From contig CAZMSN010000007.1 of NCBI GenBank assembly GCA_964569015.1, positions 1 through 50,738 of the forward strand: a stretch of 50,738 nt of DNA, in the 5' to 3' direction. Source of the DNA: CAYQEC01 sp964569015 (lineage in GTDB: Bacteria > Actinomycetota > Acidimicrobiia > Spongiisociales > UBA5794). Below are positions 34,582-42,593 of the stretch, piece after piece. Position 1 is the first letter of the stretch. Each line of letters starts with the position of its first letter. A program made the position numbers and the translations under genes. Below the pieces are notes generated by a model. The model saw only the letters and a program-made list of their open reading frames with translations, did not search any database and had not been told where the DNA came from.

Positions 34582-34619
34582 ACAGGATGGACGCCCCCTC
34601 ATCTGCCCATCCATCCTGT
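34582..34619. other. intergenic hairpin 1 (10-bp arms, 18-nt loop)
   Basis: ACAGGATGGA at 34582-34591 and TCCATCCTGT at 34610-34619 are perfect inverted repeats. They lie directly beside the longer hairpin at 34621-34656. The remaining spacer between the lipoprotein stop and here (34482-34581) shows nothing I can support. Confidence 0.6.
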
Positions 34620-34620
34620 G

Positions 34621-34656
34621 ACTTGAAGAGACCCGCTGTAGCGGGTCTCTTCAAGT
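34621..34656. terminator. 16-bp perfect hairpin abutting the histidine kinase stop
   Basis: Arms at 34621-34636 and 34641-34656 are perfectly complementary over 16 bp around a TGTA loop. The right arm ends at the base next to the kinase stop codon (34657), so the hairpin is best placed to end that operon. It lacks a clear U-tract, as is common for actinobacterial terminators, and could work in both directions. Confidence 0.7.
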
Positions 34657-35979
34657 TCACGACCCGTGCCCCTCGGCGCCGAGCCTCACCTCGACCCTGG
34701 CCCCGCCGTGCGGGCCATTCGAGACGGTCACTCCCCCACCGGTGCACTCCGCCGCCCGCCTCACGATGTCGAGCCCCAAACCGGTCGAGCCACCGGCACT
34801 GGCTCCCCGCTCCAGAACCGACTGGTCGGGGAATCCCGGGCCATCGTCTTCCACCACCAGCACCGAGGTGCCGTTGGCCCCCAGTGCGGCACTGAGGGCA
34901 TAGCCCGTCCCCGCGGGCGTGTGTGCAAAGACGTTCTCGATCAGGGTATCGAGCAGCGCCCCGAGATCCTGAGAGTCCATCGCCACCGGGAGACGGCCAC
35001 CTGAGGTGCGAACCGTCACCGGACGGTTCTGCTCGTCGGCGACGACCTTCCAGAAAGCCGCCCGGTGACGAACAACCGTGGCAAGGTCGGCGACTTGACT
35101 GCCACTCTCGGCGGACGGGCGCCGTGCATCCTCGATGAGACGATCCATCGCCTGCTCGAGTCGATCCACGTCCGATCGCAGCGCCTCCGCCTCGGCCGGG
35201 TCGCTGAGGGTCTCTGCCTGGAGCCGCAAGGCGGTGAGTGGAGTACGCAGGCGGTGCGAGAGATCTGCAACCGATTCGCGCTCGGCCGACAGCAGCGTCC
35301 CCAGTCGCCCTGCCAGGAAGTTGAACGCCTCCCCCACCTCGGCGATCTCGGCCGGTCCTGCCGGTCGCACCCGGGTTCCCAGGTCACCGACGCCGAGCGA
35401 GCGCGCTGCCGCCGACAGCTCGGTCATCGGCATGACTATGGACCGCCCGAGCCGATCCGCCGCAGCCATGCCGATCACGATGAGGAAGAGCCCAAGGCCG
35501 CCCAGCATGAGCCAGGCGGTGCGGACGCCCTTGCGCAGCTCGGCGTCGCTCACGAAACTCCGCACGACGACCGTACCGCCCCCCTCGGGATCATCAGCGA
35601 GCAACACCGGCACCAGGATCTCGGCGCCGCCCTCCGTGAAGGCGGTGAAGGCTCGCGCCGACTGACGAGCGGCCTGCACACCGGTGAGATCATCGACGGG
35701 CGCGCCGACGTTCGGCCCGCCGGGCAACAGGACCGTCACGCCGTCGGGTGCGCCGAAGGCGTCCACGACCCCTTGCGCCAGCTCGGCAGTGATGACACTG
35801 CCCTCGGGAGTGACGCTGGAGACCGCCAGGGTGGTGGCGATCGACTGGGCGAGCGTTTCGCCGCCCGACAAGGCCCGATTCTCGGCCTGGTTCCGCACCA
35901 GAATCGCCAGCGGGATCAAGAAGGCGATGACGACGAGTGACCCCACCGCCAGGGAGAGCAGAGCGATGCGCCGCCTCAT
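34657..35979 (-). CDS. two-component sensor histidine kinase
   Basis: A 440-residue membrane kinase. TM1 is at about residues 8-29 and TM2 at about 156-176, enclosing a ~125-residue extracytoplasmic sensor. A HAMP domain (~176-230, MTELSAAARSLGVGDLGTRV) leads to the H-box SHRLRTPLTALRLQAE with phospho-acceptor His near 243. The ATPase domain has the N-box DTLIENVFAHTP, G1 EDDGPGFP and G2 GSTGLGLDIV. Its start overlaps the stop of the response regulator gene by 4 nt, so the pair is co-translated. The signal is unknown. Confidence 0.95.
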   Translation of the reverse strand: MRRRIALLSLAVGSLVVIAFLIPLAILVRNQAENRALSGGETLAQSIATTLAVSSVTPEGSVITAELAQGVVDAFGAPDGVTVLLPGGPNVGAPVDDLTGVQAARQSARAFTAFTEGGAEILVPVLLADDPEGGGTVVVRSFVSDAELRKGVRTAWLMLGGLGLFLIVIGMAAADRLGRSIVMPMTELSAAARSLGVGDLGTRVRPAGPAEIAEVGEAFNFLAGRLGTLLSAERESVADLSHRLRTPLTALRLQAETLSDPAEAEALRSDVDRLEQAMDRLIEDARRPSAESGSQVADLATVVRHRAAFWKVVADEQNRPVTVRTSGGRLPVAMDSQDLGALLDTLIENVFAHTPAGTGYALSAALGANGTSVLVVEDDGPGFPDQSVLERGASAGGSTGLGLDIVRRAAECTGGGVTVSNGPHGGARVEVRLGAEGHGS

Positions 35980-36659
35980 GCGTCGGGATCGACGAGTTTC
36001 ACGCCGACGCCGAACACGGTCTGAAGGTAGTGGCTCTCGGCGGCGGACTCGCCGAGCTTCTTCCGCAGCCAGGAGATGTGGACGTCGACCGTCTTCTCAC
36101 TCCCCCCGTACGGCTGCCGCCACACCTCGGCGAGCAGCTCCCGCTTCGAGACGACCTCGCCCGCCCGTTCGGCCAGGAAGTGCAACACGTCGAACTCCTT
36201 CGGGCTCAGACCCAGTTCCTCACCGTCGAGGCGGGCCTCACGGGAAGCCGCGTCGAGCACGAGGCCCCCGACCGTGATCGGCCCCGTTCTGACACCGCTC
36301 GCCACCCGGCGCAGGACCGCCCGCACCCGGGCCTCGAGCTGCTCGACGGAGAAGGGCTTGACCAGGTAGTCGTCGGCGCCGGAATCCAGCGTGCGGATGA
36401 TGTCGCGGTCTTCCGACCGCGCCGTCGCCACGATGATCGGCACTTGGCTCACGGCGCGGATCATCTTGAGTAGCTCGGCTCCGTCGAGGTCTGGGAGTCC
36501 CATGTCGAGGATGACAAGATCGGGGGCGGTGTTCACCACTGCCTGGAGACCCTCCATCGCCGTCGAAGTCGAGCCCACGTCGTAGCCCGCGTCGGCGAGG
36601 ACCCGCGCCACGAGCTCGCGGATTCTCTGCTCGTCCTCGATGATCACCACGGAGGTCAT
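35976..36659 (-). CDS. OmpR/PhoB-family response regulator
   Basis: A 227-residue regulator with an N-terminal receiver domain (acidic pocket IIEDEQR, phospho-acceptor Asp in LVILDMGLPDLDG, conserved Thr/Ala in ATARS, Lys in DDYLVKPF). A C-terminal winged helix follows (LSPKEFDVLHFLAERAGEVVS, KTVDVHISWLRKKLG). I take the ATG at 36659 rather than the GTG at 36677 because TACAGT, a likely -10 box, lies between them, 7 nt before the ATG. The partner kinase follows immediately. The divergent secreted-protein gene is a candidate target. Confidence 0.95.
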   Translation of the reverse strand: MTSVVIIEDEQRIRELVARVLADAGYDVGSTSTAMEGLQAVVNTAPDLVILDMGLPDLDGAELLKMIRAVSQVPIIVATARSEDRDIIRTLDSGADDYLVKPFSVEQLEARVRAVLRRVASGVRTGPITVGGLVLDAASREARLDGEELGLSPKEFDVLHFLAERAGEVVSKRELLAEVWRQPYGGSEKTVDVHISWLRKKLGESAAESHYLQTVFGVGVKLVDPDA

Positions 36660-36666
36660 GGACGAA

Positions 36667-36695
36667 ACTGTAGGCACGCCACCACGATCCTCTAA
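36667..36695 (-). promoter_or_regulatory. leaderless promoter of the two-component operon
   Basis: Minus-strand TTAGAG (36690-36695), a 17-bp spacer and TACAGT (36667-36672) end 7 nt before the response regulator ATG. Confidence 0.55.
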
Positions 36696-36754
36696 CTCGC
36701 CTTTGCGATTCCTTCACGTATTCTTGGTCGTGTCCCAACACTGGACCACGCACA

Positions 36755-37426
36755 ATGAGACGAATGCGGCACAGATTCCTGCTCTTCGCCGGCTGGGTTG
36801 CTGCGGTCGCGGTGGCCATCGTGGTCTCTTCAGGCGCAGTATCCGTGGCGGGGGGACAGGTGAGCGATCGACCGATCCGCGCTCTCTCGGCGTCGGAAGT
36901 CGCCGCTCTTCCTGTCGCAGCCGGCAGCGAACGTCCCGCCGGGAGCGAGCTCCCTGCCTCCGGCGGCTCTGGGTCCGACGGGACGTCCGCCGCCGAAGCG
37001 ACAACCGCCAGCGGGCCTTCGACAATCGATCAGGGCCCAGTCGGCGGCGAGCAGGATGCCCTGGGCGACGGCTCCGCCCTGTCCATCGAGCCGGCGCCCA
37101 CCACCGACGACGATACGCCGGGCATCCTGCGCTCCGACCCGGACCTCCGGGTGTGGGCACCCTCGGAACCGATCGAGCCGGAAGCGCCTCGATCGGTCGC
37201 CCGCGTCGCCGACCTCCGCGGGGGGCGAGTCGCCTACGGGGGCAATGATGGTCGTGTGCTCTACCTGTGGGCCTTCGCCAAGCCGGGCTATGCCACCTTT
37301 CGGGAGATGTCGTTCGATCGATCCATGTTGACGGTCGTGTTCTCCAACGGCAGCCGGGAATCCACGTTGATCGTGAGCTGGACGGACACCGGGCTCGACA
37401 CCGTCGAGATCGAGGACGGCAACTGA
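36755..37426 (+). CDS. secreted or membrane-anchored hypothetical protein
   Basis: A 223-residue protein. One N-terminal hydrophobic segment (about 7-34) acts as a signal peptide or anchor. A low-complexity Ser/Gly/Ala/Thr/Glu region (about 50-120) links to a compact C-terminal domain of ~85 residues (RGGRVAYGGNDGRVLYLWAF to the end). I do not recognise the domain. The gene is divergent from the two-component operon with fewer than 100 bp between starts, and TATTCT at 36719-36724 is a possible -10. Control by that response regulator is plausible but unproven. It ends 6 nt before the stop of the convergent ABC-F gene. Confidence 0.75.
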   Translation: MRRMRHRFLLFAGWVAAVAVAIVVSSGAVSVAGGQVSDRPIRALSASEVAALPVAAGSERPAGSELPASGGSGSDGTSAAEATTASGPSTIDQGPVGGEQDALGDGSALSIEPAPTTDDDTPGILRSDPDLRVWAPSEPIEPEAPRSVARVADLRGGRVAYGGNDGRVLYLWAFAKPGYATFREMSFDRSMLTVVFSNGSRESTLIVSWTDTGLDTVEIEDGN

Positions 37427-37432
37427 TCTCGA

Positions 37433-39037
37433 TCAGGCCATGGGGACCAGCTCGAGCATCGACTCGTCGAAGTACGCCGTGTCTCCCTCAGGCATGAGGA
37501 TCACCCGATCGGGAACGAGCGCTTCGACGAACGGGGCGTCGTGGCTGACCAGGATCAGAGTTCCCTCGTACTGATCCAGCGCATCGAGCAACGCTCGCTT
37601 CGCCTGAGGGTCGAGGTTGTTGGTCGGCTCGTCGAGGAGGAGCACGTTGTGCCGTCCGACCACGAGCTGGGCGAGGGCCAGCTTGGTCTTCTCCCCGCCC
37701 GACAAGGTGCCGGCGTCCTGGTCGATCTTGTCGGCGAGTAGAAAGTGGCCGAGCAGCGTACGCAGCACCTGATCAGGCTCGCCGGAGGCGCGTCGCATAT
37801 GATCGAGCACGGTGGCACCGCCCTCGATCTGCTCGTGTTCTTGGGCGTAGTACCCCACCGACACCCGCAGCCCCAGGGCGACAGTGCCGAGGTCGGCCGT
37901 TTCCTCACCGGCGAGGATCCGCAGCAGCGTCGTCTTGCCGGCGCCGTTGAGACCCATGATCACCATGCGCTCGCCGCGATCGATGTCGACATCGATATCG
38001 ACGAACACAACGTTGTGACCGAATGCCTTCGCCAGCCCGCTTCCCTTGATCGGCGTCCGCCCCGATGGCTCGGGCTGGGGAAACCGCAGCTTCACGCTGC
38101 GGGCCTTGGCGCCGACCTCGGTTCGCACTGCTTTCAGCCTCTCGACTCTCGTCTCCCACGACCGGGCCCGTCTCGCCATCTTCGCGGTCCGGCCCTTGAA
38201 CCGCCGAATCCCCTCTTCGAGCCTGACGATCTTCTCGTCCTGGTGATGGCGCTCCCGCCGGCGCTGCTCCCGCCGGCGCTCCCGTTCGTCGAGGTAGTTG
38301 CTGTAGTTACCGCGGTACGGCTCGACGCGCCCGTCGTCGAGTGCCAGCACCGAAGTGATCGACTCATCGAGCAGTGGCAGGTCGTGGCTGACCACGAGCA
38401 AGCCCCCCTGGTATTGAGCGAGGTACTCCATGAGCCAGACCTTGGCGTCGACGTCGAGGTGATTGGTGGGCTCGTCGAGCAGCAACACATCGGTCTCGGC
38501 GAACAGGATTCGTGCCAGCTCGACACGGCGGCGCTGGCCCCCGGACATGGTTGCCATCTGCTGGTCGAGCTCGTCGCTCCCGATACCGAGGGAGGAGGCG
38601 AATCGCTTCGCCTCCGCGATGGCCACGTACCCCCCGCGCGCCGTGAACTCGTCATCGAGACGTGAGAATCGCCTGATCAGGCGGTCCCGCTCCGATCCGG
38701 TGGCAGTCTCCATTGCGAGGCGGACATGCTCCATCTTGCGCTCGAGCGCGCCGATCTCACGGGCCGTGAGAACTCTCTCCAGGGCCGTCAGCTCACGGTC
38801 GGAAGGCTCCTCGATCGCCGCCTCCTGTGAGAGATAGCCGATGGTGCCGCTGCGCAGCACCGACCCCTCGACGGGGTCACGGCGACCGGCGAGGGTCCGC
38901 AGCAGCGTCGTCTTGCCGGCGCCGTTGCGACCGACCAGGCCGATTCGATCGCCGTCATGAATCGAGAAAGACGCTTCCGAAACGAGCCGGCGAACCCCGG
39001 CTTCTATCGCGATGGCACGAGCGATGATCATGGTCAT
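37433..39037 (-). CDS. ABC-F family ATPase
   Basis: A 534-residue soluble protein with two ABC domains and no membrane segments. Domain 1 has Walker A GRNGAGKTT and signature MSGGQRRRVELA; domain 2 has GLNGAGKTT and LSGGEKTKLALA. Both carry LLLDEPTNHLD/LLLDEPTNNLD Walker B motifs. The charged linker between them (~245-320, rich in Arg/Glu) is the ribosome-contacting P-site tether motif of ABC-F factors. Such proteins modulate translation or protect ribosomes from antibiotics. The linker is of ordinary length, so a housekeeping EttA/Uup-like role is as likely as resistance. It follows the LLM gene by 6 nt. Confidence 0.94.
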   Translation of the reverse strand: MTMIIARAIAIEAGVRRLVSEASFSIHDGDRIGLVGRNGAGKTTLLRTLAGRRDPVEGSVLRSGTIGYLSQEAAIEEPSDRELTALERVLTAREIGALERKMEHVRLAMETATGSERDRLIRRFSRLDDEFTARGGYVAIAEAKRFASSLGIGSDELDQQMATMSGGQRRRVELARILFAETDVLLLDEPTNHLDVDAKVWLMEYLAQYQGGLLVVSHDLPLLDESITSVLALDDGRVEPYRGNYSNYLDERERRREQRRRERHHQDEKIVRLEEGIRRFKGRTAKMARRARSWETRVERLKAVRTEVGAKARSVKLRFPQPEPSGRTPIKGSGLAKAFGHNVVFVDIDVDIDRGERMVIMGLNGAGKTTLLRILAGEETADLGTVALGLRVSVGYYAQEHEQIEGGATVLDHMRRASGEPDQVLRTLLGHFLLADKIDQDAGTLSGGEKTKLALAQLVVGRHNVLLLDEPTNNLDPQAKRALLDALDQYEGTLILVSHDAPFVEALVPDRVILMPEGDTAYFDESMLELVPMA

Positions 39038-39043
39038 CGGACC

Positions 39044-40204
39044 TCAGAGCCCGGCGCCGACCGGATTGGGGACTCCGGCAGCTCGCAGCTTGTGGAGGAT
39101 CCTCACCATCTGGCGCAGCGAGTAGAGGGCATCACGGCGCGACACTGCCGCCGACGCCGGCGCCAGCACAATGTGGCGCAGCCCGGCGTCGACGTGCTCG
39201 CCGAGGCGTCGTAGCACGTCGTCGGGGGTACCCCACACGACGGCGTCGGCAACCAGATCGGTGGGGACGCGGGCGATCGCCGCTTCCAGCTCGGTTCGTT
39301 CCCACCGCTCGGGAACGAAGTCGATCATCCCCCGGAAGCCCTCGCCCAGCGGGTGATCGAGGCCGCGCTGCCGCCAGGCCGTCTCCGGAGCCAACAGCGC
39401 CATGAACCGCACAAACCTGGAATCGAGCAGACGACGGGCGTGCGCCCGGGTGCGGCCGATGACGGAGAAGACCTGCCACGCGGGAACGATCTGGTCGGGA
39501 TTGCGTCCGGCCTGTGCCGCCTCGGCGCGGACAGTGGCCAGGGCGTCGCCGTACTCCTGGGGTGTCATGGGCAGCGTCGGGTACCAGCCATCACCGTACC
39601 GCCCGGTGAGACGGAGCATGCGCGGCCCATGGGCGGCGATCCACAACAACGGCCGATTGCCTGGAGCCGGCTTCAGGTCCATGACGGCGCCGTCGAGCGT
39701 GAAGAACTCGCCCGAGTAGTCGATCGGCCCGTCGGAATCGAAGCAGAGTCTGATGATCTCGAGCGCCTCCTCGAGTCGTGACACCGGCCGGGAGAAGTCG
39801 AAGCCGTACGGATCGAGGTTCTCACGCTCCCCGGCGCCCAGTCCGAGGATCGGGCTGCGCTTCGTCATGTGGGACCAGGTCATCGCTGCCTGGGCGAGCA
39901 GAACCGGATGTCGGCGGATCGGCTCGGTCACGCCCACGCCGATGTGCATCGGCCCGACGCGCGACGCGAGATGACCGACCAGCGACTGATAGTCGAAGTA
40001 GGGATGCGGGCTGCCGTCCGCCTTCGCCATCCAGGAGAAACGCCGATCCCACAGCGAGCGGGGATAGAAGCTCTGGAAGTGATCGACGGTCCATGCCACG
40101 TCGAATCCGAGAACGCGGGCAGCGCGCACCAGGAGGTGCACCCGCTTCAGCGATGGCGAGGTGCCAACGCCGAGCCCGATGGAAACCCGATTCGGATCGA
40201 TCAT
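39044..40204 (-). CDS. F420-type LLM-class oxidoreductase
   Basis: A 386-residue luciferase-like TIM-barrel protein. The N-terminus (VSIGLGVGTSP), AWTVDHFQSFYP, HIGVGVTEPIRRHPVLLAQAAMTW (partly quoted) and LGLGAGERENLDPYG correspond to the F420-binding architecture of Mer and phthiodiolone ketoreductase-like enzymes. FMN-dependent members cannot be excluded by eye, but this subgroup in Actinomycetota usually uses F420. The substrate is unknown. TAGCCT lies 7 nt before the ATG and no Shine-Dalgarno is visible. It is the first gene of a two-gene unit with the ABC-F gene. Confidence 0.9.
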   Translation of the reverse strand: MIDPNRVSIGLGVGTSPSLKRVHLLVRAARVLGFDVAWTVDHFQSFYPRSLWDRRFSWMAKADGSPHPYFDYQSLVGHLASRVGPMHIGVGVTEPIRRHPVLLAQAAMTWSHMTKRSPILGLGAGERENLDPYGFDFSRPVSRLEEALEIIRLCFDSDGPIDYSGEFFTLDGAVMDLKPAPGNRPLLWIAAHGPRMLRLTGRYGDGWYPTLPMTPQEYGDALATVRAEAAQAGRNPDQIVPAWQVFSVIGRTRAHARRLLDSRFVRFMALLAPETAWRQRGLDHPLGEGFRGMIDFVPERWERTELEAAIARVPTDLVADAVVWGTPDDVLRRLGEHVDAGLRHIVLAPASAAVSRRDALYSLRQMVRILHKLRAAGVPNPVGAGL

Positions 40205-40211
40205 GCCCGCA

Positions 40212-40217
40212 AGGCTA
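40212..40217 (-). promoter_or_regulatory. -10 box of a likely leaderless LLM gene promoter
   Basis: Minus-strand TAGCCT ends 7 nt before the ATG at 40204. Confidence 0.45.
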
Positions 40218-40237
40218 GGAGATCGCAGAGGAATCGC

Positions 40238-40342
40238 CTACGGCGCCGCACCGAGCTGACGGAGCGCCCGCAGCAAGACCACCCGCATCGTGTCGGGTGA
40301 GTACAGAGCGCAGTCTTGGGCGGCGACGGCGAAGGATTGCAT
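40238..40342 (-). CDS. possible 34-residue peptide after the GGDEF-EAL gene
   Basis: An ATG with GGGAG 7 nt upstream opens a 34-codon ORF between the GGDEF-EAL stop and the LLM gene. Third positions are GC-rich, as in real genes here. The peptide has a short amphipathic C-terminal half (MRVVLLRALRQLG) and no recognised domain. It could be a small protein, a leader or chance. Confidence 0.3.
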   Translation of the reverse strand: MQSFAVAAQDCALYSPDTMRVVLLRALRQLGAAP

Positions 40343-40388
40343 CGCCGAACTCCCACCACGGTGTCTCGCCCGCCCCCTGGTTCGGCGG

Positions 40389-42470
40389 CTACTCCGCGGA
40401 GGGATGTCGGCCGGCGCCGCTGACCATGATCCCGTCGGCCCCACTGTCGAGGACGGAGCGGAGCCGGGAGGCCGGTAGCGGGCGGGTGTAGTAGAAACCC
40501 TGGAACAGCTCGCACCCGAGGCCGCTGAGGAGATCCACCTGCTCACGGGTCTCGACTCCTTCGGCGATGACGCTGAGCCGCAGGCTGCGGCCGAGCCGGA
40601 TGATCGCCTCAGAGAGGTTCGCACTGTCGGTGTCGGCGACGGCCGCGTCGACGAAGGCGCGATCGATCTTGATCGTGTCGATCGGGAGGTCCCTCAGCTC
40701 GCTCAGGGACGAGTAGCCGGAACCGAAGTTGTCGATGGCGACGCGGATGCCTCGCTCCCGCAACCGCTCCAGCGTGCGCCTCGCCAGCAAGGAGTCGTCG
40801 AGCAGGGTCTCCTCCTTGAACTCCAGCGTGAGCCACTTGGCCTCGACGCCCGTGCGGGACAGAGCGCGGTCGATGATCTCGACCAGATTGCCCCGCCGGA
40901 GCTGGCGGGACGAGATGTTCACGGACACCACGAACTCGCCGAATCCCGCCTTCTGCCACTCCGCGATCTGACGACACCCCTCAAAGAGCGCCCACTCGCC
41001 GAGCGGGAGGATCAGGTCGGTCTCCTCCGCCACCGAGACGAAGCGCTCGGGCAGCACCAAGCCGTGCTCGGGATGATCCCATCGTGCCAGGGCCTCCACG
41101 CCTTGGACCACGCCGGTAGCGCCATCGACCCACGGCTGATAGACCAAGGTGAGTCCCTCTTCGATCTCGAGCGCCCGGCGCAGGCCGTCGATCAGGCGCA
41201 GGCGTTCGGAGGTCTGCTGCCGCAGCTCCGGGGTGAAGTACTGGTATGTGTTCATGCCGGCGGCCTTGGCGCTGTACATGGCGATGTCGGCATCGCGAAG
41301 CAATGCCTCGGCGTCGTCTCCGTCGATCGGGTAGAGAGCGATCCCGATCGAGGCCGTCACCTGCAGGGCCTGCTCCCGCACCCGATAGGGCTCCTCCAGG
41401 GTGCGGAGGATCTTCGTGGCGACCTGGCCGGCGTCCTCGACACGTTGGCTCCCCTCGAGGATGACGGTGAACTCGTCTCCGCCGATGCGAGCAACGCTGT
41501 CGGTGGCGCGCACCGACGACACGAGCCGGCGCGCCACTTGCTGGAGCATCTCGTCGCCGATGGAATGGCCGAAGCGGTCGTTGATCGTCTTGAACTCGTC
41601 GAGATCGACGAACATCAACGCAACGAGCCCTCCGTCACGGCGGGCTCGACTAATGGCGTTCTGGAGGCGGTCGCCGAACAGCACCCGATTGATGAGGCCC
41701 GTCAGAGGATCGAAGCGGGCCATGTAGTTGAGCTTGCGACGATCGGCTTCGCGGGACATCTCCAACTCGTTGTACCGCTGCCGCCACTGGCGCCGAGTTG
41801 CCCGCGCCGCCGGGCGGAAGAGGAAGAGGCCCTCGGCGATCAGCAGGATGATGATCAAACCCAGTAATCCCAGCTCGAAGTTCCTCAACATGGCGACCCG
41901 CGATTCGGCATTGGCCCCGAGCTGCGTCACGATCGCACCCATACCGGTGGCGTAGCGGTCGGCGGCAGCCTCGACGGCGACGACGTCGTCGATGTCGATT
42001 GCGCCTCCCGCATCGTGTGTGCCCAGGATCATCCCGCTGAGACCGACAAGCTCCTCATAATCCGGCTGAACGTCCTCGAGGAGCACGGCCATGTCCCCAT
42101 CGAGGCCGATCGACTCGCCGTCGGTGGAGGGGTCGAACGCGACCTGGTCGGCAATGAGCCGCTCCAGCGCATAGGAGAGGATGCCAGCGGCCTCCGGCGT
42201 CGCCGAATCCGAGACGAGGTCGCGGGCCGAGGCGGCCAGCCGGCGACTCAACAGGATTTGGCCCGCGGCGCCGTTCAGCTCGGCGGTGTCATCACGCTGA
42301 CGCTGCAAAGCGCTGGAAACGAGGAAAGTGCCGGCGATCACGACGAGAGCGATCAACACCAAGCCGAAGACGTAGCGACCCGCCGGCCGGGACGGCGGCT
42401 CACCCGAGGAGCGGGACGGCGCCGCAGAAACCGCCGAGTCCGGCACGGCCGGCGCGTTGTCACCACCCAT
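40389..42470 (-). CDS. membrane GGDEF-EAL cyclic di-GMP protein
   Basis: A 693-residue protein. TM helices at about 32-54 and 200-220 flank an extracytoplasmic sensor of ~145 residues. The GGDEF domain (~245-410) has an intact GGDEF active site and an inhibitory I-site RATD five residues before it. The EAL domain (~420-680) keeps EALARW, the Asn in VSVNISSRQL, KIDRAFV and AEGVET. The loop usually reading DDFGTG is DNFGSG, changing a metal-binding Asp to Asn, which may weaken phosphodiesterase activity. The ATG at 42470 has GAAGGTG upstream. The net direction of c-di-GMP turnover is uncertain. Confidence 0.94.
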   Translation of the reverse strand: MGGDNAPAVPDSAVSAAPSRSSGEPPSRPAGRYVFGLVLIALVVIAGTFLVSSALQRQRDDTAELNGAAGQILLSRRLAASARDLVSDSATPEAAGILSYALERLIADQVAFDPSTDGESIGLDGDMAVLLEDVQPDYEELVGLSGMILGTHDAGGAIDIDDVVAVEAAADRYATGMGAIVTQLGANAESRVAMLRNFELGLLGLIIILLIAEGLFLFRPAARATRRQWRQRYNELEMSREADRRKLNYMARFDPLTGLINRVLFGDRLQNAISRARRDGGLVALMFVDLDEFKTINDRFGHSIGDEMLQQVARRLVSSVRATDSVARIGGDEFTVILEGSQRVEDAGQVATKILRTLEEPYRVREQALQVTASIGIALYPIDGDDAEALLRDADIAMYSAKAAGMNTYQYFTPELRQQTSERLRLIDGLRRALEIEEGLTLVYQPWVDGATGVVQGVEALARWDHPEHGLVLPERFVSVAEETDLILPLGEWALFEGCRQIAEWQKAGFGEFVVSVNISSRQLRRGNLVEIIDRALSRTGVEAKWLTLEFKEETLLDDSLLARRTLERLRERGIRVAIDNFGSGYSSLSELRDLPIDTIKIDRAFVDAAVADTDSANLSEAIIRLGRSLRLSVIAEGVETREQVDLLSGLGCELFQGFYYTRPLPASRLRSVLDSGADGIMVSGAGRHPSAE

Positions 42471-42593
42471 GGTCACCTTCAGCTTGCTTGTCCACCTTCG
42501 ATCGAGCCGTGTCCCCCCGCGACCGCTCCGTTGCGTATCGGCCAACAACGTCCGGACATTGAACGTTAACCTTCGAGACCGTGAGGGTATGCC

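Noticed and set aside
37427..37432. CTGATC-TC-GATCAG hairpin at the convergent stops as a terminator
   Set aside because: Only 6-bp arms with a 2-nt loop and no U-tract; too weak to call.
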